Source: Indioceanicola profundi (lineage in GTDB: Bacteria; Pseudomonadota; Alphaproteobacteria; Azospirillales; Azospirillaceae). From it: 64,000 bases of DNA. Where the stretch lies: positions 372,001 through 436,000 of the forward strand of contig NZ_CP030126.1 of assembly GCF_003568845.1 (NCBI RefSeq), read 5' to 3'. Under the pieces are notes generated by a model that saw only the letters and a list, made by a program, of their open reading frames with translations, did not search any database and was not told where the DNA came from. Below are positions 56,130-64,000 of the stretch, in pieces. Each line of letters starts with the position of its first letter. The first letter of the stretch is position 1. The translations under genes and the position numbers were made by a program.

Positions 56130-58130
56130 ATGTTTTCCAAGATCCTGATCGCCAACCGTGGGGAGATCGCGTGCCGCGTGATCAAGACGGCGCGGCGGAT
56201 GGGCATCAAGACGGTCGCGGTCTATTCCGAGGCCGATGCCGGCGCGCTGCATGTGCAGATGGCGGACGAGGCGGTGGCGATCGGCCCGGCCCCGAGCGCA
56301 CAGAGCTATCTTGTCGTGGACCGGATCGTGCAGGCCTGCCTGGATACCGGCGCGGAGGCTGTCCATCCCGGCTACGGCTTCCTGTCCGAACGGGCGGAGT
56401 TCTGCGAGAAGCTGAAGGCCCATGGCATCGCCTTCATCGGCCCGGACGTCCATGCCATCGGGGCCATGGGCGACAAGATCGAATCGAAGAAGCTGGCCCG
56501 CGAGGCCGGGGTCAGCACCGTTCCGGGCTATCTGGGCGTCATCAAGGACGATGCGGAGGCGGTCCGGATCGCCCGCGACATCGGCTATCCCGTGATGATC
56601 AAGGCTTCGGCCGGCGGCGGCGGCAAGGGCATGCGCGTGGCCTGGAACGATGCGGAGGCCAAGGACGGCTTCCGCAGCGCCACCAACGAGGCCCGCAGCA
56701 GCTTCGCCGACGACCGCGTCTTCATCGAGAAGTACATCACCGAGCCGCGCCACATCGAAATCCAGGTGCTGGCCGACGCGCACGGGGACTGCATCTATCT
56801 GGGTGAGCGTGAATGCTCCATCCAGCGCCGTCACCAGAAGGTGATCGAGGAGGCGCCCAGCCCCTTCCTGGACGAGGCGACCCGCCGGGCGATGGGCGAG
56901 CAGGCCGTGGCGCTTGCCAAGGCGGTTCAGTACCGCAGCGCCGGCACGGTGGAGTTCATCGTCGACAAGGACCGGAACTTCTATTTCCTGGAGATGAACA
57001 CCCGCCTGCAGGTGGAGCATCCGGTGACGGAGATGGTCACCGGGCTGGATCTGGTGGAGCTGATGATCCGCGTGGCGGCGGGTGAGAAGCTGCCCATCGG
57101 CCAGGACGATGTGAAGCTCAACGGCTGGTCCATCGAGTCCCGCGTCTATGCCGAGGACCCGACTCGCAACTTCCTGCCCGCCATCGGCCGCGTCACCCGC
57201 TACCGCCCTCCGGCGGAAGGCGAGCGAGCGGGCGGCACCATCGTGCGCGTGGATACCGGCGTCTATGAGGGCGGCGAAATCTCCATGTACTACGACCCCA
57301 TGATCGCGAAGCTGATCACCTGGGGTCCCGACCGCGCCACGGCGGTGCAGGCCATGGGGGAGGCGCTGGACGCCTTCCAGATCCGTGGCGTCGGCCACAA
57401 TATCAGCTTCCTGAACGCCATCATGGAGAAGGGGCGCTTCCGGGAAGGCCGGCTGACCACCAACTTCATCGCCGAGGAGTTCCCGGAGGGATTCCACGGG
57501 CTGGCGCTGGAGGATGAGGCGCTGGGCCGTCTGCTGGCCGTGGCGCTGGCCTGCCACCGCCGCATGGCGGAACGGGACGGGCTGGTCAGCGGGCAGGTGC
57601 CGGGCCACGCCCGCCGCACCGCCGACCAGTGGGTGGCGCGGGTCGACCGCACCAACCACCCGGCCACGGTGCGGCCGGTGGATGGCGGTGCGGAGGTGGC
57701 CCTGGGCGAAACCGTGCTGCCGGTGCGCACGGGCTGGGAAATCGGCGACACGCTGTGGACCGGAACCGTGGGCGGCGAGCCCATGACGGTGCAGGTGGAG
57801 CGCCGTGGCGTGCGCTGGGCGCTGTTCCATGCCGGCTCGGAACTCACCATCGAGGTGCTGACGCCCAAGGCGGCGGCGCTGGCGGAGCTGATGCCGGTCA
57901 AGCTGCCGCCGGACATGTCGAAGTTCCTGCTCTCCCCCATGCCGGGGCTGCTGGTCAGCGTGGCCGTGGCGGAAGGAGAGGAGGTCAAGGCCGGGCAGGA
58001 GCTGGCCGTGGTCGAGGCCATGAAGATGGAGAACATCCTGCGCGCGGAGAGTGACGGCGTGGTCAAGAAGGTCCATGCCGAGAAGGGAGCCTCCCTCGCC
58101 GTCGATGAGAAGATCATCGAGTTCGAGTGA
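56130..58130 (+). CDS. pccA: propionyl/acetyl-CoA carboxylase alpha subunit (biotin carboxylase)
   Basis: A 666-residue subunit with an N-terminal biotin carboxylase (MFSKILIANRGEIACRVI, ATP-grasp motif KASAGGGGKGMR), a middle BT domain, and a C-terminal biotin carboxyl carrier domain whose biotinylation site is EAMKMEN with Lys632. It ATP-dependently carboxylates its biotin and hands it to PccB. It is the normal length for PccA. The start MFSKIL is preferred; the open frame continues upstream without conserved sequence. pccB is 7 kb away on the same strand. Confidence 0.94.
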   Translation: MFSKILIANRGEIACRVIKTARRMGIKTVAVYSEADAGALHVQMADEAVAIGPAPSAQSYLVVDRIVQACLDTGAEAVHPGYGFLSERAEFCEKLKAHGIAFIGPDVHAIGAMGDKIESKKLAREAGVSTVPGYLGVIKDDAEAVRIARDIGYPVMIKASAGGGGKGMRVAWNDAEAKDGFRSATNEARSSFADDRVFIEKYITEPRHIEIQVLADAHGDCIYLGERECSIQRRHQKVIEEAPSPFLDEATRRAMGEQAVALAKAVQYRSAGTVEFIVDKDRNFYFLEMNTRLQVEHPVTEMVTGLDLVELMIRVAAGEKLPIGQDDVKLNGWSIESRVYAEDPTRNFLPAIGRVTRYRPPAEGERAGGTIVRVDTGVYEGGEISMYYDPMIAKLITWGPDRATAVQAMGEALDAFQIRGVGHNISFLNAIMEKGRFREGRLTTNFIAEEFPEGFHGLALEDEALGRLLAVALACHRRMAERDGLVSGQVPGHARRTADQWVARVDRTNHPATVRPVDGGAEVALGETVLPVRTGWEIGDTLWTGTVGGEPMTVQVERRGVRWALFHAGSELTIEVLTPKAAALAELMPVKLPPDMSKFLLSPMPGLLVSVAVAEGEEVKAGQELAVVEAMKMENILRAESDGVVKKVHAEKGASLAVDEKIIEFE

Positions 58131-58245
58131 GCAGCCGCCGCGTAATAGGGAAGGGGGCCTTGACCGGATGGCCCGCCGGAAAACTTGATAGGAAGCGTGC
58201 GGGCGTTCCAGGAAATGCCCGCGAATGCCAGACCAGAGGGTGCCT

Positions 58246-58524
58246 ATGACCGCCGAGCGCCGTGCCGTCCAAGTCGTCATCTCCGGCCGGGTCCAAGGGG
58301 TCGGCTACCGGGCCTGGACCGTCGAGCAGGCCGGGCTCCGCGAGCTGGCCGGCTGGGTGCGCAACCAGCCGGACGGCACCGTCGAGGCGGTGTTCGCCGG
58401 TGATGCGCTGGACGTGGATGCCATGCTGGACAGTTGCTGGAAGGGCCCGGCCGGCGCCCTGGTCACCGACATCAAGGTGGCGGAGACCGAAGAGCCCGGC
58501 CTGACCGGCTTCAGCCAGCGTTAG
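58246..58524 (+). CDS. acyP: acylphosphatase
   Basis: A 92-residue enzyme that cleaves acyl phosphates. The active-site loop VQGVGYR22 and the catalytic asparagine N40 (GWVRN) are present. ATG 58246 with AGAGGG upstream is the usual start. It follows pccA by 115 bp and may share its transcript. Confidence 0.93.
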   Translation: MTAERRAVQVVISGRVQGVGYRAWTVEQAGLRELAGWVRNQPDGTVEAVFAGDALDVDAMLDSCWKGPAGALVTDIKVAETEEPGLTGFSQR

Positions 58525-58543
58525 CCGCGCCGCTTCCGGGCAC

Positions 58544-59110
58544 TCAGTGCACCGTATCGCTCTGCGGCAGGATCAGCAGGGCCCGCGGTGCGCGCCGCGG
58601 GGCGGCGGTACCGCCCGCCGGCGGCAAACGCAGATTCGCTTCCAGCAAGGCGGCGCCCAGCATGCGGAATACCGGTGCGGCCACCTGCACCGCGCCTGGA
58701 ACCAGCACCTCCCGCGCCAGGAACATGGTGGAGGCGTCGTCGCCCGCCTGGCCCAGCGCCGCGAGGCGGAGCAGCAGCCGCTCATCGTCCGACACGGCCG
58801 GGCAGCGGGGGCACTTCACCTCCATCGGGCGGCAGGCACCCTCGGTCAGGAAGATCATCACAGCCTCCAGCGGTTCGGCCGCCGCCTCCGCCATGCCTTC
58901 GGCGAAGGTGCGGCGGATGCAGCCCATGACCGGCACGCCTAGCCGCAGGCCGCCGACATAGGTGCGCATCCCCCAGAGCAGCAGCCGCTCCGCCGGCGTG
59001 AGATAGGCAGCCTGCCGGCGACACTCGCCGCCGTGCTCCTGTTCCGCGCCGCCGCCGGCCTCCCGCTCGGCATCCGCCCCATGCCCCTGCGTTCGCTGGT
59101 CCCGCCGCAT
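58544..59110 (-). CDS. uncharacterised cysteine-containing protein behind a Fur-like box
   Basis: A 188-residue protein with a disordered, Gln/Glu/Gly-rich first 30 residues and a helical remainder. Cysteines are at 30, 64, 93, 100 and 103; the last three form CRPMEVKCPRC, which could bind a metal. Other recognisable blocks are AYLTPAERLLLWGMRTYVGGL and AVMIFLTEGACRP. I do not recognise the family. Its start lies 48 bp from TGCGAATGACTCGCA, which resembles iron-regulator boxes of alphaproteobacteria, so iron-responsive expression is possible. Confidence 0.65.
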   Translation of the reverse strand: MRRDQRTQGHGADAEREAGGGAEQEHGGECRRQAAYLTPAERLLLWGMRTYVGGLRLGVPVMGCIRRTFAEGMAEAAAEPLEAVMIFLTEGACRPMEVKCPRCPAVSDDERLLLRLAALGQAGDDASTMFLAREVLVPGAVQVAAPVFRMLGAALLEANLRLPPAGGTAAPRRAPRALLILPQSDTVH

Positions 59111-59157
59111 CGCCGTTTCCTCCTGTTGGTGGCGCAACTCGGGAACGCTAGCGCTAA

Positions 59158-59172
59158 TGCGAATGACTCGCA
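59158..59172. promoter_or_regulatory. Fur-like palindromic box
   Basis: TGCGAATGACTCGCA has arms TGCGA and TCGCA around a five-base centre. It lies 48 bp upstream of the start of the minus-strand uncharacterised gene and about 125 bp upstream of mscL. It resembles the alphaproteobacterial Fur/Mur-type operator, as far as I recall it. No other copy was seen in the window. Confidence 0.5.
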
Positions 59173-59295
59173 ATAGCAGTCGTCGCGGATTTGGTGCGGG
59201 CGGGCTGTTTTCATCCTGCGCATCCGGGTTATGTATGGCGCGACCGATATGGTGGCGTCGGAGACTGTCCGGCGGCCGGACTTTGGAGCGGATGG

Positions 59296-59721
59296 ATGCT
59301 GCAGGAATTCAAGAAATTCGTCAGCCGGGGCAATGTGATCGATCTCGCCGTCGGCATCATCGTCGGCGCGGCCTTCACAGGTATCGTGAACTCGCTGGTC
59401 AACGACATCCTGATGCCGCCGCTGGGGCTGGTCACCGGCGGGCTGGACTTCACGAATTACTTCGTGGCGCTGGGCCCCGGCGATTATCTCACCCTGGAAG
59501 AGGCGAAGAAGGCCGGGGTCGCGACGATCAATTACGGCCTGTTCCTGAATGCGGTGATCAAGTTCCTGATCGTCTCCTTCGCCATCTTCATCCTGGTGAA
59601 GCAGGTGAACCGGTTCCGGGCGAAGGAGGATGCGGCTCCGACCCCGCCATCCAAGCAGGAGGTGCTGCTGGCGGAAATCCGGGATGTCCTGAAGGAGGGC
59701 GTCCGCCGCCCGGCGGAGTAG
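59296..59721 (+). CDS. mscL: large-conductance mechanosensitive channel MscL
   Basis: A 141-residue MscL that opens under membrane tension to release solutes on hypo-osmotic shock. The N-terminal amphipathic helix [20 protein letters not shown] leads into the first span ([19 protein letters not shown]), followed by a periplasmic loop and a second span ([21 protein letters not shown]). The short cytosolic helix ends EGVRRPAE. Length is normal. Confidence 0.97.
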   Translation: MLQEFKKFVSRGNVIDLAVGIIVGAAFTGIVNSLVNDILMPPLGLVTGGLDFTNYFVALGPGDYLTLEEAKKAGVATINYGLFLNAVIKFLIVSFAIFILVKQVNRFRAKEDAAPTPPSKQEVLLAEIRDVLKEGVRRPAE

Positions 59722-59761
59722 GGGCGCATGCCGGCTTCCGGTCGATCCGACCGGACCCTCT

Positions 59762-59971
59762 TCAGCGCCGCCCCTCCATCAGGTCCTGGATGCGCGAGAG
59801 GTGGGCGCAGATGCGGCCCAGCGCCAGCAGGATCACTCCCAGCAGCAGCGCGATCAGGCCGGGGCCGTAACTCTCCGCCGTGGGGGCGGTGAGGATGAAC
59901 AGGCTGATGACGACGGTGATGCCGCCAACGATGTAGAGCACCAGGGCGGTGATGGAGCGGCGGTCCTGCAT
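59762..59971 (-). CDS. small two-span membrane protein, function unknown
   Basis: A 69-residue protein with two hydrophobic segments (ITALVLYIVGGITVVISLFIL and GLIALLLGVILLALGRICAHL) and a charged C-terminus. It starts 11 bp after the lipB stop and is likely cotranscribed. Nothing in it gives a function. A longer in-frame extension overlaps lipB and is rejected. Confidence 0.6.
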   Translation of the reverse strand: MQDRRSITALVLYIVGGITVVISLFILTAPTAESYGPGLIALLLGVILLALGRICAHLSRIQDLMEGRR

Positions 59972-59982
59972 CCGGGCGGCTC

Positions 59983-60654
59983 TCAGGCGCAGGCGGGGCG
60001 CAGGGCGGCGTCCTCCAGGAACACCTCCCGGAACGCCTCCTTCATCGCGGCATCCACCTCCGCCATGGTGACGATGTTGCCGAGCGCTGCCAGCGAGGTG
60101 ACGCCATGCTCCCGGATGCCGCAGGGGACGATGCCGCCGAAATGGTCCAGGTCCGGCTCCACATTCAGGGACACGCCATGGAAGCTGACGCCGCGGCGCA
60201 CCCGGACGCCGATAGCGGCGATCTTGTTCTCCACGCCAGGCTGGCCATGGGCGGCCATGTCCACCCAGACGCCGACGCGGCCGCACCGCCGCTCCCCCTT
60301 CACCGCGAACTGGGCCAGGGTGCGGATGAGCCATTCCTCCAGCCGCCAGACGAAATCGTGCAGGTCGCCGCCGCGGGCCTGCACGTCCAGCATCACATAG
60401 CCGATGCGCTGGCCGGGACCGTGATAGGTGTACTGCCCGCCGCGGCCGGCCTGGAACACGGGAAAGCGCTGCGGCGTCAGGAGGTCGCCGTCCTTGGCGC
60501 TGGTGCCGGCGGTGTAGAGCGGCGGATGCTCCAGCAGCCAGATGGTTTCCGGGGCCGCGCCGGCGCGGATGTCCGCCACCCTGTTCTCCATGAAGGACAG
60601 GGCCTCCGGATACTCCACCAGCCGTTCGCTGATCCGCCACTCGATGGACGACAT
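59983..60654 (-). CDS. lipB: octanoyl-[acyl carrier protein]:protein N-octanoyltransferase
   Basis: A 223-residue LipB that moves octanoyl from acyl carrier protein to lipoyl domains of 2-oxoacid dehydrogenases, the first step of lipoate synthesis. Active-site C178 (VPCGI) and K144 (ENKIAAIGV) are both present, as is [17 protein letters not shown] 60654 is the standard start (MSSIEWR). lipA is not in the window. Confidence 0.95.
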   Translation of the reverse strand: MSSIEWRISERLVEYPEALSFMENRVADIRAGAAPETIWLLEHPPLYTAGTSAKDGDLLTPQRFPVFQAGRGGQYTYHGPGQRIGYVMLDVQARGGDLHDFVWRLEEWLIRTLAQFAVKGERRCGRVGVWVDMAAHGQPGVENKIAAIGVRVRRGVSFHGVSLNVEPDLDHFGGIVPCGIREHGVTSLAALGNIVTMAEVDAAMKEAFREVFLEDAALRPACA

Positions 60655-60791
60655 GCCTGAACCCGTCAGAAAAGATGCTGCCGATATGTAGGGCAGGCGG
60701 CGGCCATGGTCCATCCTGGTGGGCGCGAAGGGCGGTATGCAGGGATAATGTGGGCGTGGAGGACATTCCTGCGGAACGCACCGGAATGCTC

Positions 60792-60819
60792 TTGAACAGT
60801 GCCCGGCGATTTGCTATCT
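60792..60819 (+). promoter_or_regulatory. candidate promoter of tRNA-Leu
   Basis: TTGAAC (60792-60797) and CTATCT (60814-60819) are 16 bp apart and end about 50 bp before the tRNA. Confidence 0.45.
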
Positions 60820-60871
60820 CCCGCGGACCCACCGCCAAGGACTACCAGCCGGCGGTGCGGAGGGACAGAGT

Positions 60872-60956
60872 GCGGTCGTGGCGGAACTGGTAGACGCGCA
60901 GCGTTGAGGTCGCTGTGGGGCAACCCGTGGAAGTTCGAGTCTTCTCGACCGCACCA
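60872..60956 (+). tRNA. tRNA-Leu (anticodon GAG)
   Basis: An 85-nt class II tRNA. Acceptor arms GCGGTCG/CGACCGC, discriminator A and encoded CCA. The anticodon arm CAGCG-TTGAGGT-CGCTG places GAG at 60906-60908. A long variable arm (GTGGGGCAACCCGTGG) is typical of tRNA-Leu. Confidence 0.97.
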
Positions 60957-60963
60957 TCCTCGA

Positions 60964-61005
60964 AAAAGGGCTGCAACCCGACGGGTTGCAGCCCTTTTCG
61001 CTTTT
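60964..61005 (+). terminator. rho-independent terminator of tRNA-Leu
   Basis: AAAAGGGCTGCAACCC (60964-60979) pairs with GGGTTGCAGCCCTTTT (60983-60998), loop GAC, then CGCTTTT. The stem is perfect over 16 bp and also reads as a terminator on the other strand. Confidence 0.93.
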
Positions 61006-61187
61006 CGGGGTTCAGGTGCGGCCGACCGTCGGCCCGGCAACTTTCCCACGCCGACACCCCAGACTTTCCCGCATTGCCCTGGACATTTCCGCCCGCCCCG
61101 GCCTAAGCAGGGCAGTCTCTGCTGCGTTGGCGGATTCGTTCGCGCCGGCGCAGATTTCCCGCCTGGAATGCCCAAGGGTGACGGTCC

Positions 61188-63488
61188 ATGTCCGACAGCT
61201 TCCGCGACGCCGCTCTCGATTACCACCGGCTTCCGACGCCGGGTAAGATCGCAGTCACGCCGACCAAGCCGCTGGCGACCCAGCGCGATCTGGCGCTGGC
61301 CTATTCCCCCGGCGTGGCGGCGGCCTGCGAGGCAATCGTCGAGGACGAGGCGAATGCCGCCCTCTACACCTCCCGCTCCAACCTGGTGGCGGTGATCACC
61401 AACGGCACGGCGGTGCTGGGCCTCGGCGACATCGGCCCGCTGGCCTCCAAGCCGGTGATGGAGGGCAAGGGCGTCCTGTTCAAGAAGTTCGCCGGCATCG
61501 ACGTCTTCGACATCGAGGTGAACGAGAAGGACCCGGAGAAGCTGGTCGAGGTGATCGCGGCGCTGGAGCCCACCTTCGGCGGCATCAACCTTGAGGACAT
61601 CAAGGCGCCGGAATGCTTCTACGTGGAAAGCAAGCTGCGCGAGCGGCTGAAGATTCCCGTCTTCCATGACGACCAGCACGGCACCGCCATCATCGTGGCC
61701 GCCGCCATCACCAACGCGCTGGCGCTGACCGGCCGCGACATCGGCTCGGTGAAGCTGGTCTGCTCCGGCGCCGGGGCCGCGGCGATGGCCTGCCTGGACC
61801 TGCTGGTCGACATGGGCATGCCGGTGGAGAACATCTGGGTCAGCGACATCAAGGGCGTGGTCTATGACGGCCGCACCGAGCTGATGGACCCGCGCAAGCA
61901 GCGCTACGCCAAGCCCACGAACGCCCGAACCCTGGGCGATATCATCGAGGGCGCCGACATCTTCCTGGGCCTGTCCGCCCCGCGCGTGCTGACGCCGGAG
62001 ATGGTGTCGCGCATGGCGAATGGCCCCATTGTCATGGCCTTGGCGAACCCCACGCCCGAGATCATGCCGGAACTGGTGAAGTCCGTCCGCCCCGACGCCA
62101 TCATCGCGACCGGCCGGTCGGACTATCCGAATCAGGTCAACAACGTCCTCTGCTTCCCCTTCATCTTCCGCGGCGCGCTGGATGTCGGCGCGACCACGAT
62201 CAACGAGGCGATGAAGATCGCCGCTGTGCGCGCCATCGCCGAGCTGGCGCGGGCGGAGGCCAGCGATGTGGTCGCCACCGCCTATGGCGACAGTTCCCCC
62301 GGTTTCGGGCCGGAATATCTGATCCCGCGGCCGTTCGATCCGCGCCTGATCCTGCAGATCGCCCCGGCCGTGGCCAAGGCGGCCATGGACAGCGGCGTGG
62401 CCCGCCGGCCCATCGAGGATTTCGACGCCTACCGCGACCGGCTGTCCCAGTTCGTCTTCCGCTCCGGCCTGCTGATGAAGCCGGTCTTCGCCCGCGCCAA
62501 GTCCGACCCGCGGCGCGTCGCCTATGCCGAGGGCGAGGAGGAGCGGGTGCTGCGCGCGGTGCAGTTCGTGGTGGATGACAATCTTGCCCGTCCGGTCCTG
62601 ATCGGCCGGCGCGAGGTGGTGAACCGCCGCATCGAGAAGCTGGGCCTGCGCATCCGCACCGGCGAGCATTTCGACCTGGTCGATCCCCAGGCTGACGCCC
62701 GCTACAACGATTACTGGACCGCCTATCACGATGTGATGCAGCGCCGCGGCGTCAGCCCGGACCGGGCGCGGCAGGTGGTGCGCACCAACTCCACCGTGAT
62801 CGGCAGTCTGATGCTGCGCAAGGGCGATGCCGACGCCATGGTCTGCGGCACGGTGGGCCTCTACGACTGGCACCTGAAGCATGTGCTGGACGTGGTCGGC
62901 CTGCGCCGCGGCGTGCAGGTGCCGGCCTCCCTTTCCGTGCTGATCCTGAACCGGGGCACGTTCTTCCTGGCCGACACCTATGTGAATCCCGACCCGTCCC
63001 CGACGGAAATCGCCGAGATGACGAAGCTGGCGGCGGAGGAGGTGCGGCGGTTCGGTGTCACGCCGAAGGTAGCGCTGCTCTCCCACTCCAACTTCGGCAG
63101 CCATACGGACGCTTCGGCCGTGAAGATGCGTGAGGCCTTGGGTGAGATCGAAGCGCGCTGCCCCGGCCTGGAGGTGGAGGGCGAGATGCATGCCGACGCG
63201 GCGCTGTCGGAGGAGATCCGGCTCCGCATCTTCCCGAACTCCCGCCTGAAGGGGGAGGCGAACCTGATGATCATGCCGACCCGCGATGCCGCGAACATCG
63301 CCTTCAATCTGGTCAAGGTCCTGGGCGACGGTCTGGCGGTCGGGCCGGTGCTGCTGGGGGCCGCCCAGCCGGCGCATATCCTGACGCCCAGCGTTACGGT
63401 TCGCGGAATTGTCAACATGACGGCGCTGGCCGTCGTCGATGCCCAGATGCATTCTGCGGCCGAACCGCCCGGAAGCTTCGCCATCTGA
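61188..63488 (+). CDS. maeB: NADP-type malic enzyme with phosphotransacetylase domain
   Basis: A 766-residue MaeB. The N-terminal malic domain (about 1-430) decarboxylates malate to pyruvate, with [26 protein letters not shown] and the dinucleotide-binding [16 protein letters not shown]. The C-terminal half (about 430-766) is a phosphotransacetylase-like domain, usually inactive in catalysis and used for acetyl-CoA-dependent regulation. The two-domain length matches E. coli MaeB. The coenzyme preference is inferred from family. AAGGGTGA lies ahead of ATG 61188. Confidence 0.95.
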   Translation: MSDSFRDAALDYHRLPTPGKIAVTPTKPLATQRDLALAYSPGVAAACEAIVEDEANAALYTSRSNLVAVITNGTAVLGLGDIGPLASKPVMEGKGVLFKKFAGIDVFDIEVNEKDPEKLVEVIAALEPTFGGINLEDIKAPECFYVESKLRERLKIPVFHDDQHGTAIIVAAAITNALALTGRDIGSVKLVCSGAGAAAMACLDLLVDMGMPVENIWVSDIKGVVYDGRTELMDPRKQRYAKPTNARTLGDIIEGADIFLGLSAPRVLTPEMVSRMANGPIVMALANPTPEIMPELVKSVRPDAIIATGRSDYPNQVNNVLCFPFIFRGALDVGATTINEAMKIAAVRAIAELARAEASDVVATAYGDSSPGFGPEYLIPRPFDPRLILQIAPAVAKAAMDSGVARRPIEDFDAYRDRLSQFVFRSGLLMKPVFARAKSDPRRVAYAEGEEERVLRAVQFVVDDNLARPVLIGRREVVNRRIEKLGLRIRTGEHFDLVDPQADARYNDYWTAYHDVMQRRGVSPDRARQVVRTNSTVIGSLMLRKGDADAMVCGTVGLYDWHLKHVLDVVGLRRGVQVPASLSVLILNRGTFFLADTYVNPDPSPTEIAEMTKLAAEEVRRFGVTPKVALLSHSNFGSHTDASAVKMREALGEIEARCPGLEVEGEMHADAALSEEIRLRIFPNSRLKGEANLMIMPTRDAANIAFNLVKVLGDGLAVGPVLLGAAQPAHILTPSVTVRGIVNMTALAVVDAQMHSAAEPPGSFAI

Positions 63489-63558
63489 CATCCCGCCCTG
63501 CAACCCGGTCTTCCGCCACGCCCCACCTCCGCCGCCCAGCCAAGGTGTCCGCTTCCGC

Positions 63559-64000
63559 ATGAGCCACGCCGACATCCGCCCCGATAACGAGCGCGATGAG
63601 GAGCAGCACCCCGAGGAATGGGAGTTGCGCCTGCGCGAAGTTCACTTCCTGCTGGAGCAGGGGGAGGAACAGAGGCTGCGCGCGCTTCTGGCGGGCATGC
63701 ATGCGGGCGATATCGCCCACGTGCTGGAGCAGGCGGATGGTGAAGACCGGGAGCGGCTGGTCGAGCTGATGCGGCCGGATTTCGACGCGGAGGTGCTGGC
63801 CTATCTGCCGGGCGAGCTGCGCGACGAAATCATCGAGACGCTGCATCCCAAGGAGTTGGCCGCCGCTGTTGCCGAGCTGGATACTGATGACGCGGTGGAC
63901 GTCATCCAGGATCTGGATGAGGAAGCGCGGCGGCAGATCCTGGAAAATCTGCCGCCTGAGGCGCGCGCGCTGGTCGAGGAAGGCCTGACCTTCCCGGAAT
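63559..64000 (+). CDS. mgtE: magnesium transporter MgtE, N-terminal part
   Basis: The first 147 residues of a protein cut by the end of the window. It shows the MgtE cytosolic N domain, a superhelix of short repeats (DIAHVLEQ, VLAYLPGELRDEIIE, AAAVAELDTDDAVDVIQDL, QILENLPPEARALVEEGL) that senses magnesium before the CBS domains and membrane part. The 3' part is missing, so pore and CBS domains are not seen. Confidence 0.88.
   Translation, partial: MSHADIRPDNERDEEQHPEEWELRLREVHFLLEQGEEQRLRALLAGMHAGDIAHVLEQADGEDRERLVELMRPDFDAEVLAYLPGELRDEIIETLHPKELAAAVAELDTDDAVDVIQDLDEEARRQILENLPPEARALVEEGLTFPE

Noticed and set aside
59762-60838. Single long minus-strand protein covering lipB and the small membrane gene
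   Set aside because: It is in a different frame from lipB across the lipB region. LipB has both catalytic residues in its own frame, and only the last 69 residues of the long frame look like a real membrane protein.

Overview
The window is high-GC chromosomal DNA from an alphaproteobacterium, most likely of the Rhodospirillales/Azospirillaceae type. This rests on gene content and order: EF-Tu, EF-G and RNA polymerase of alphaproteobacterial character, an ATP12-type F1 assembly factor, a MaeB malic enzyme fused to a phosphotransacetylase domain, paired propionyl-CoA carboxylase subunits and a cyanide-insensitive type bd oxidase. The genus cannot be fixed from the sequence alone. There is no phage, insertion sequence, CRISPR array or rRNA operon, and almost all of the DNA is single-copy core genome. 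The one large exact repeat is the tuf gene.

Positions 1 to about 4,100 hold the end of an NDH-2 gene, an EamA transporter, a DUF808 membrane protein, a 490-bp gene-poor gap, and tRNA-Thr and rlmB on the minus strand. From 4,160 to 38,313 lies a nearly continuous translation and transcription supercluster: tRNA-Tyr, tRNA-Gly, tuf1, tRNA-Trp, secE, nusG, rplK, rplA, rplJ, rplL, rpoB and rpoC, then rpsG, fusA and tuf2, then the complete S10, spc and alpha gene sets from rpsJ to rplQ with secY, adk and rpoA in their usual places. It departs from the standard layout in two ways. rpsL is missing from its expected position ahead of rpsG, where a minus-strand glycerophosphodiester phosphodiesterase gene and a 250-nt leader sit instead. 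tRNA-Thr has moved to the opposite strand behind rlmB.

The long spacers of the supercluster carry strong GC-rich stem-loops without a U-tract (before rplK, rplJ, rpsJ, secY, rpsM, rpoA and rplQ). These are candidates for ribosomal-protein autoregulation or transcript processing. Classic U-tract terminators close tuf1, rpoC and rplQ.

From 38,319 to 64,000 the gene content is mixed housekeeping: an Asp/Glu racemase-like protein, a cysteine-patterned lipoprotein next to a Do-type periplasmic protease, rarA, an AhpD-like enzyme, crcB and rluC, a HAD phosphatase, an ATP12 chaperone, pccB, an SCP2 protein behind a palindromic operator, a K+/H+ antiporter, cioAB, lepB, pccA, acylphosphatase, mscL, lipB, tRNA-Leu, maeB and the start of mgtE. 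Propionyl-CoA carboxylase (PccA with PccB) feeds the methylmalonyl-CoA route, and the MaeB enzyme links C4 acids to pyruvate. LepB, MscL, the Do protease and the two lipoproteins belong to envelope biology.

I found no clearly new multi-gene system. The best leads are the mirror-symmetric cysteine lipoprotein beside the protease, an uncharacterised gene behind a Fur-like box, the SCP2 operator, the displaced rpsL, and the set of leader stem-loops.
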